A DNA stretch of 11,366 bases, taken from JAJTFW01 sp046160245 (GTDB lineage: Bacteria; Bacteroidota; Bacteroidia; AKYH767-A; OLB10). Shown here piece by piece: positions 5,155 through 11,366 of the stretch. Position numbers and translations under genes: made by a program. Positions within the stretch are counted from its first letter, which is position 1. Each line of letters opens with the position of its first letter. Below the pieces are notes generated by a model that did not search any database, was not told the origin of the DNA, and saw nothing but the letters and a program-made list of their open reading frames with translations. Location: positions 1-11,366 of the forward strand of contig JBJXGU010000098.1 in NCBI GenBank assembly GCA_046160245.1, read 5' to 3'.

Positions 5155-8100
5155 CGAACTATGATTAACTTTTTGCTCAGTTGCAAACCACTAGAATCAT
5201 CAACCAAAACAAAATAAATTCCCGGATTAAGTTCACTAGTATTGATAATTGTTTTTAATTCACTAGCTGTTTTATTAAAATGATATTTAATGCGGCCCTC
5301 TAAATCAGTGATTCGTAAAATATAATCTTTCTCCTTGTTGTTTTCTATCATTATTTCGACCTGTTCATTTGCAGGATTTGGCTTCACAATTATTGTTGGT
5401 TCGATGCTTGCATCTGACAATGTGCCAGCCATTTCTCTGTAGTAACCCTGTGCCAAGCAAACATTAAAATCATTATAAGTAAGACTATCGTTAAATAGTG
5501 AAACAAAGAATCTTGCTCTGTAGACTGCAGATCCTCCTTGACTAGGGCAAAGTTGAGCGATATATAAAAAACTTTGGAACAGACTTTCTATACTATCCTT
5601 TCCATATAAATCATACATAATTTGAACACCATTTATCGCCTCTTCGTTTTCCAATGGTAGTCCAATTGCATTGACTTGGGAATTGTAAAATTCAGCATTG
5701 ACAAGTATTGCATTTTCTCTAATTCTAAATTGTTGCACAAGTGTAGAATACGCTGCCTTCATAATGTTTAAAGAAATGTTAGCTTGATTTATTTCAGTAC
5801 TAAAATCGAGCGACGGATTATCCAATACCGCTTGATTAAAATACTTCAATGTATCAATCATCACTTTGATACTAGCGTCTAAAGCTAATAGTAGAATAGC
5901 AGTAGAATCTTCTACATTTATTAAATCATGATACTGTAGTTTTACTTCATAAAGCGATTGCAATACTGGATTACTATTTATAAAAGTTGTAAATGTGGAT
6001 GAGCTGTTTCTTAATGCGGAATCCGTCATTAAAAAATCAAATAAAATGGATTGTGAAATATCTCTTGATTCATCTATATAACCCAATGTTAAACTGCTAT
6101 CCAAAGCAATTAATTCCATTAAATTAACATCACCTCCATCGTATATAATTTGAACGGAGGAACAAGGATTTATGTTTGAACATGTGTAATTACTAGTTCC
6201 CAACTGTGTTTGAAACCAAAAAGTATTATTAGCAGGTATACCTGGCGAAAAAGTTGAATCTGTTGGATTGACTATAAATAGAGATTGACGTAAATTAAAA
6301 AAACCTAAATTCAAATTCACCGCCCCAAACCATGGCCCGTAATTTCCATACCATCGGTTGCCGGCAAAGGTTTGTGTATCTATAACTGCAGTATTTGTTA
6401 AATGTAACCCTTCAAAGTGACTTCGCATGATGTTTCCCCTAAAATTAGTATTCAGGTTTGAGCTCGTAAAATGAAAACCAAATCCAGTGCTGTCAACAGA
6501 GTTGCAACTTATTAGGCTATTTATACTTTGGTCGGTGTTAACACCAATTCGGGAAGTATTAGTTGTACTATAACCTTTTACAAGATTCTGAGTAACTTGA
6601 GCTCCCACACAACTATTTAAAGATATACCAACAGTAGAAACAGCTTGCCCAGCGCCAATTTTTTGTAGAACATTATTACATCCTACTTTGGGTTTATATA
6701 TTGATAAAAGTTCAATGCCTGCATTGGCATCAATAAGGGTTATAGGTGCGTTGTAGGAGATGTCGTAACTTGTCCCGGGCGAATTACTTTTTTCCATAAC
6801 AGAAATCGCAGTGCCGATGGTGGAGACGTTAGTTGTACTACCACTTATAGTAATGGAATTAAAAAATGCACTCATGCTCATTGCACCTGCATTCTCATAA
6901 AAACGAATACCGTATTTGCGGGCTGTAATGATGTTTTCAATAACCATTGCTCTTCGCATTAGTATATTTCCAGTGCATTCAACGCCAGTGTTTACGTCTG
7001 ATATTTTGCAATTAGAAACCACCAAATCGCTATAAGAAGCATACACTCCTCGCTCGCATTTTAAAATAGTGTTGGAATTACTGCTTATTGGAAGTACGCT
7101 TAAATTTCCGGGCAATCCAAGAATTACATCACCTACACTTACAATAGCCGTTCCCATTAATTTGGTGGAGTATCCAGAAACAGAATATATGTTTTGAAAT
7201 TCGCAATTAGCTACTTCCATACTACTTCTAAATCCTTTTATTCCAAAATTCATATTTAGAAAATGATTTGGGTCGCTGCCTGATTCACCAATGCTCACTA
7301 CTACATCCGTTAAATCAATACCCGCAAAAGGACTAACTCCGTGCGAAGGTTGTCCGGTGTAATTAGGAAGGAAACTTCCGCTAAAGCTGAATGTAGTTCC
7401 CGTAACTGAGAAAGCACCTAAATTATATACATTTCCAAAATTCGGCGCTGAATAAACTCCAGTTATATTATTATAAAATTCTGCATTTCTTAGATATACT
7501 TCACATTCATCATCGATTTGAATGGCCCTATTAGCATCATTAATTTTACTTCCATTCAGCACTTGAATTGTAGCGCCAGGTTCCATAAGTATGCCTTGCC
7601 ACATTGAATCGCACCCCATTATTTGAGTACTATCATCAATATTTAATGAGATACTACTTGAGATTATGATTTGTGCTCCCGCAGCCATAAAGACTTTGCA
7701 ATTGATTAATTCCAAATCAACATCTACGGTGAATAGTCCTTCTACATAAATGGAAGCATTGCTAAAGGTATTCAAATAGTTATGGGAAGAATCATTGTTT
7801 AGAAAGATAATGGTGTTTGGATCCACACAGGCAACCCCTACAGTCACACAGGCACTATCGATCAGGGTGTCAGGTCCAAAATAAACATTGAGACTATCAA
7901 ATCCCGAATATCTTATCCGAACAGTATTAAAGTTATCATCACAAGAACCGGGGGTGCTGAAATACCCGTTGACTACAACGGTGTCACAACCAATAGGCGG
8001 TGTAACAAAAAACCAAGGGATAGAGCCGATAAGATTAAAATTTGCAGGTAGTATTTCATCAACGTACACAAAACCAGAATCGGCATTGTTAGCACAGATG

Positions 8101-11100
8101 ATAATATTAAATTTCATGGTGTCGCCTGCCTGTATGTATGATTGACTCGCAATTTTTTTGACGTCAAAACAATCCTGACAATTACTGCCCACTATATCAA
8201 TTGATCCTTGAAATGTAGCGGGTGATTCATGTACGCTATCACAATAATCCAAAGCATAAAATTCTATTTGTGGAAGTGAATCGCTCGTGTATTCGCAAGT
8301 TGGTATTAATAATGCTTTTACCTTTATACTCTGTCCTGAATAAAAAGCATGGTTAGGAAAATTCAAGGAAGACATTTGTGCGGTGTCAATCGGATAATTT
8401 TGAGTGGTGCTATTGTATGTTAAAAAAACACTGTCTGTATCTGTTTCATTGTTTATTAGGTAAACAGATAGTACACCCATACCTCTAGGAATACTATCGA
8501 GATTTACAAAAGTTGGATATAAATAACCACCACCAGTGGAGACAAAATCTGCATCTACAACAATGGTATCACATAATGAATAGGCAATATATTGAGAGGG
8601 ACTTTTCCCTGAATTACTCAAAAAGGCACTACTTCTTATTAAGGTAATTGTTTGTGCAGTTGCACCACAAACCGAATCTGCATCAAATGGACTAATTGGG
8701 AATCCGCCACAATTCCATCCTGTGTAAAAAGTAAAATAGGATGTATCAGATAAATTATTACCGCAATTCCTAAAACTGGCACAAAGAATCCCTGTATCAA
8801 GCAGGTTGACGTCAAACAAAGTATCAATTTGTATTATTTGTCCTGAAGGATTAATAGTATCGGGAGAGTAATACACCCAATTATGCAGAAATGGCACACT
8901 CACGGTATCAGGCAAAGCAAGGAAAACATTACTTGCTGTAGTAGAGTTTACGCCATCACTAATCTCCTTTAAGATATTTGAAAGATTTAAAGTTACACAA
9001 ACCTGATTTCCTGTCACATTAATAGTTGGCGGCGAGGCTTGAACAACTAAATTAGGGAGAAGTGTGAAAAGATCATCCTCTAGATTAGACCTTCTAGTTA
9101 TTTCAGTTATTGAACAAGAGTTGCTATCTAAACAAGAAATATTTTGGTTTCCAAATTTTATTATTACCATCGAATCATTAGAGATTAGGTAATTTGAATT
9201 GCTATCACAACCCAATGGACTTAATGTAAATTGAAGAAATCTAAGTGTTAAAGCTGATTTTACATACATATTTGTATCCGAAAGTGCAATAGGAAACAAA
9301 GTATCTGAAATACAAATGGGAGGAGATAAAGTAGAATCATAAATAGTAAAATTACCAACACTATCTATCAAATCAAATGCAACCCAATTTGTGTATTTAA
9401 GAAAAGGATCATTTATAAACCTAAATCCATGACTCATTAAGGACTGACTAATATAATAACCCGAGGGAACATTTATCTCATAACTTTTAGGCCAAAGCAT
9501 CGGGGGGCGATATTCAAAAGGATATATATTGATTATATAGGGATAACCTGCGGTTTCCGTATGTGCTACTACTGTTAAATGTTTATCACAACCAACAGCC
9601 GTATCTAGTACTGAATAATTCCTAGCTTCCTGTGTAAAGAAATAATGAACCCCTCCAAAAGTTTCGCAAAAAAACAAGTAGTTGTTGATGTACGATGTAT
9701 CCATCAATTGATATATAGGATCATTAGGGTAAACGGTCATATTAAGCGAATCCCGAAGTTCATCAACAGTATTATACATTTGTGGTTTGTTGTGATCCTG
9801 TTTTGCCCCGCAAAGCCACATCTTGTTTGTAATCTCAGATTTAATCATTACACTCGCTAACGTAGTATTATCAATATTCTCACCAATAAAATTACCGCAA
9901 TTAGCATATCTCACCTTTAATCGATAGCGCTGTCCTTCATAAAATCCATTAAAGGAATAAGTAGAATCAAGATAAGGTGAATTTGAACCTAAATTTCCTA
10001 TGAGTTGATTCAAAGAATCAATACTTCCATCAAAGGTGAACAACAGTCGATTCTCGTTTTGAATAACATCCAAATATTGATTTAAATTGGCACCACTTAT
10101 ATTTAATTTGTATAATGTGCGAGTAATTGAAGTATCCAACGAAAACCCATCACAATCGATACAATTTGAAGGCGACATGATGCTATCAATATAAAAAGTA
10201 AATTCCAACGGAAATGCCTTCATGGTATCAAGTCCGGCAGGAATAATTCGTGACAATTGTAAAAAGGGAAGAGTAAGACCAATATTTCTTAATTGGACAT
10301 AGTTGTATCCACCCGCAGAAGAATCTCCGTCTTGAAAATAGGCTGTCATTTTATCTTCTAATTGATCACCATAAGAAGAAAAATGTTGTATCAAATCATT
10401 TTCATGAGAAGTAAACCAAGGACTTGGATTCATGATTTGGGTTAGGGAATTATCAGCCAAGCCATCGTTGTTTGAATCTTGCAAACCAAAACTAATACGT
10501 TTCATTTTATAGTCTTGCACAATTATTCCGGGAGCCAAACACCCTGGGCAATGTGTGAAGATTCTACTAGCAGAGGATGAAAGTGGAATCCAATCGTCAC
10601 AAGAAATACCTGTACAATTTGGTGGTAAGATATGTGCTGTATCATTATAGGTCAAATTAAAACAGGAATCGGGATTAGGGATTAGATGGAATTTTACTTC
10701 AAAGTCAGTTGCCGCAGGATTACTATTAATATTGCAACAAGCCTGAAGATTAAAAATAAATTCACCTCCATTAATGGCTTTAAGCATTAAGGTATCTTCT
10801 AAATCAAAATAAAAAAAGTAATTTCCAGTATCGCAAAAATTCAATGGAATTGACGCATGATAAAATTTTGGCTCGATAATTATGTTTTTATTACTATCTA
10901 CATCAAAATATTGAAAATACACTTCACTCTCTCTGTTTTGTACCACTAAGCCTCTTTCGCAATGAATAGTAGCTCTAATCCATCCCGATGTTTTGGAGGT
11001 GTTTACAGCGCCAAAAAGTTGGAAGTCCGCTACACTTGTGACGATACTCTTGCTCTCAATTTCAAATCGTGCGGAATCGCCAAAAGTAGCACCTGCAGGA

Positions 11101-11366
11101 ACACTTAAATCAGTGATGGAAGGAATGAACTGTAATTTCAAATCTAAATTATATTTACCATTTGTTGTACTTGAACCGATAGGAGTACTATGAATTATTG
11201 AGGCTTGATCTCCACAAACGGTGATTCCATTGACATACAATCTCCACTGATTAAAAGCTTTAGGCAGATTGAGTAAAGCTGTATCATTTTCTACCCCACA
11301 TCTAAAAGTGCTAAAGCTTACCCAAACGGTGTCTCCGGGATGAAAATGTTTTAAAGAACTCCATGC
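5151..11366 (-). CDS. Giant T9SS-secreted surface protein with beta-helix (5' end outside window)
   Basis: The frame is open to the window edge, so the N-terminus is missing and at least 2071 residues are present. A TTG at 11240 is not the start: in-frame coding continues upstream (HPGDTVWVSFSTFRCGVEN). Numbered from the edge, residues 1-1060 are beta-sandwich-like, Asp/Ser/Thr-rich repeats. Residues about 1062-1180 resemble a DUF11-type module (VKKIASQSYIQAGDTMKF ... VDEILPANF). Residues about 1200-1690 form a right-handed beta-helix (IIISSSISLNIDDSTQIMG, WQGILMEPGATIQVLNGS). Residues about 1745-1975 are helical and contain LCPSQGGSAVYRARFF. Residues about 1988-2071 are a T9SS type A sorting domain (VKPNPANEQVEI, LRITDLEGRIKYHF, LNPGIYFVLVDD, KKLIIVR). 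CxxC pairs (CPGC, CIDC, CQDC) sit near module borders. It is likely a surface adhesin or matrix protein; the substrate is unknown. It is the upstream partner of the propeller gene. Confidence 0.85.
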   Translation of the reverse strand, partial: AWSSLKHFHPGDTVWVSFSTFRCGVENDTALLNLPKAFNQWRLYVNGITVCGDQASIIHSTPIGSSTTNGKYNLDLKLQFIPSITDLSVPAGATFGDSARFEIESKSIVTSVADFQLFGAVNTSKTSGWIRATIHCERGLVVQNRESEVYFQYFDVDSNKNIIIEPKFYHASIPLNFCDTGNYFFYFDLEDTLMLKAINGGEFIFNLQACCNINSNPAATDFEVKFHLIPNPDSCFNLTYNDTAHILPPNCTGISCDDWIPLSSSASRIFTHCPGCLAPGIIVQDYKMKRISFGLQDSNNDGLADNSLTQIMNPSPWFTSHENDLIQHFSSYGDQLEDKMTAYFQDGDSSAGGYNYVQLRNIGLTLPFLQLSRIIPAGLDTMKAFPLEFTFYIDSIMSPSNCIDCDGFSLDTSITRTLYKLNISGANLNQYLDVIQNENRLLFTFDGSIDSLNQLIGNLGSNSPYLDSTYSFNGFYEGQRYRLKVRYANCGNFIGENIDNTTLASVMIKSEITNKMWLCGAKQDHNKPQMYNTVDELRDSLNMTVYPNDPIYQLMDTSYINNYLFFCETFGGVHYFFTQEARNYSVLDTAVGCDKHLTVVAHTETAGYPYIINIYPFEYRPPMLWPKSYEINVPSGYYISQSLMSHGFRFINDPFLKYTNWVAFDLIDSVGNFTIYDSTLSPPICISDTLFPIALSDTNMYVKSALTLRFLQFTLSPLGCDSNSNYLISNDSMVIIKFGNQNISCLDSNSCSITEITRRSNLEDDLFTLLPNLVVQASPPTINVTGNQVCVTLNLSNILKEISDGVNSTTASNVFLALPDTVSVPFLHNWVYYSPDTINPSGQIIQIDTLFDVNLLDTGILCASFRNCGNNLSDTSYFTFYTGWNCGGFPISPFDADSVCGATAQTITLIRSSAFLSNSGKSPSQYIAYSLCDTIVVDADFVSTGGGYLYPTFVNLDSIPRGMGVLSVYLINNETDTDSVFLTYNSTTQNYPIDTAQMSSLNFPNHAFYSGQSIKVKALLIPTCEYTSDSLPQIEFYALDYCDSVHESPATFQGSIDIVGSNCQDCFDVKKIASQSYIQAGDTMKFNIIICANNADSGFVYVDEILPANFNLIGSIPWFFVTPPIGCDTVVVNGYFSTPGSCDDNFNTVRIRYSGFDSLNVYFGPDTLIDSACVTVGVACVDPNTIIFLNNDSSHNYLNTFSNASIYVEGLFTVDVDLELINCKVFMAAGAQIIISSSISLNIDDSTQIMGCDSMWQGILMEPGATIQVLNGSKINDANRAIQIDDECEVYLRNAEFYNNITGVYSAPNFGNVYNLGAFSVTGTTFSFSGSFLPNYTGQPSHGVSPFAGIDLTDVVVSIGESGSDPNHFLNMNFGIKGFRSSMEVANCEFQNIYSVSGYSTKLMGTAIVSVGDVILGLPGNLSVLPISSNSNTILKCERGVYASYSDLVVSNCKISDVNTGVECTGNILMRRAMVIENIITARKYGIRFYENAGAMSMSAFFNSITISGSTTNVSTIGTAISVMEKSNSPGTSYDISYNAPITLIDANAGIELLSIYKPKVGCNNVLQKIGAGQAVSTVGISLNSCVGAQVTQNLVKGYSTTNTSRIGVNTDQSINSLISCNSVDSTGFGFHFTSSNLNTNFRGNIMRSHFEGLHLTNTAVIDTQTFAGNRWYGNYGPWFGAVNLNLGFFNLRQSLFIVNPTDSTFSPGIPANNTFWFQTQLGTSNYTCSNINPCSSVQIIYDGGDVNLMELIALDSSLTLGYIDESRDISQSILFDFLMTDSALRNSSSTFTTFINSNPVLQSLYEVKLQYHDLINVEDSTAILLLALDASIKVMIDTLKYFNQAVLDNPSLDFSTEINQANISLNIMKAAYSTLVQQFRIRENAILVNAEFYNSQVNAIGLPLENEEAINGVQIMYDLYGKDSIESLFQSFLYIAQLCPSQGGSAVYRARFFVSLFNDSLTYNDFNVCLAQGYYREMAGTLSDASIEPTIIVKPNPANEQVEIMIENNKEKDYILRITDLEGRIKYHFNKTASELKTIINTSELNPGIYFVLVDDSSGLQLSKKLIIVR

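Noticed and set aside
7888..8145. Plus-strand open frame inside the giant gene; similar short frames at 4313-4501, 4749-4979, 9645-9860 and 10993-11193, and minus-strand ones at 8639-8827 and 2314-2499
   Set aside because: All lie fully inside well-supported genes in other frames and show no domain, signal or start context of their own.

Overview
The window looks like AT-rich chromosomal DNA from a member of the Bacteroidota, probably a flavobacterium-like lineage. The evidence is two secreted proteins with C-terminal type IX secretion (T9SS) type A sorting domains, a Bacteroidota-style tyrosine recombinase, start codons without Shine-Dalgarno sequences, and a tRNA 3' end without an encoded CCA.

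Left part (1-2180, genes on the minus strand). A HicA/HicB toxin-antitoxin pair (930-165) has a perfect 12-bp inverted repeat just upstream that is a good candidate operator. Next to it is deoD, a purine nucleoside phosphorylase (1787-1080) with the key E. coli-type residues at the same numbering. Between deoD and the tRNA remnant lie about 400 bp without a gene. This stretch holds a short-period AT-rich tandem repeat followed by at least six consecutive inverted repeats, the last being the likely intrinsic terminator of the tRNA.

Junction (2182-2227). This is the 3' part of a tRNA-Pro(UGG) gene on the minus strand. It is intact from the anticodon stem to the discriminator base, but its D-arm and 5' acceptor strand are missing. 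A tyrosine-recombinase gene starts about 150 bp further on and points away from it. This is the expected picture of an attachment site where an integrative element entered a tRNA gene. The native tRNA terminator and deoD would be the chromosomal side, and the integrase and everything to its right the element side.

Right part (2378-11366). The integrase faces a two-gene minus-strand operon of T9SS cargo. One is a giant surface protein of more than 2070 residues whose N-terminus lies beyond the window. It has beta-sandwich regions, a DUF11-like module, a right-handed beta-helix, a helical region and a sorting domain. The other is a 498-residue secreted beta-propeller-like protein whose start codon overlaps the giant gene's stop (ATGA), so the two are probably translationally coupled. 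If the element model is right, these genes are its cargo at this end, and a complete tRNA-Pro(UGG) should lie at the far boundary outside the window.

No complete new defence or metabolic system can be shown here. The most interesting points are the tRNA-Pro integration junction, an integrase lacking the first catalytic arginine at both expected positions, the run of stem-loops at the junction, and the HicAB operator.
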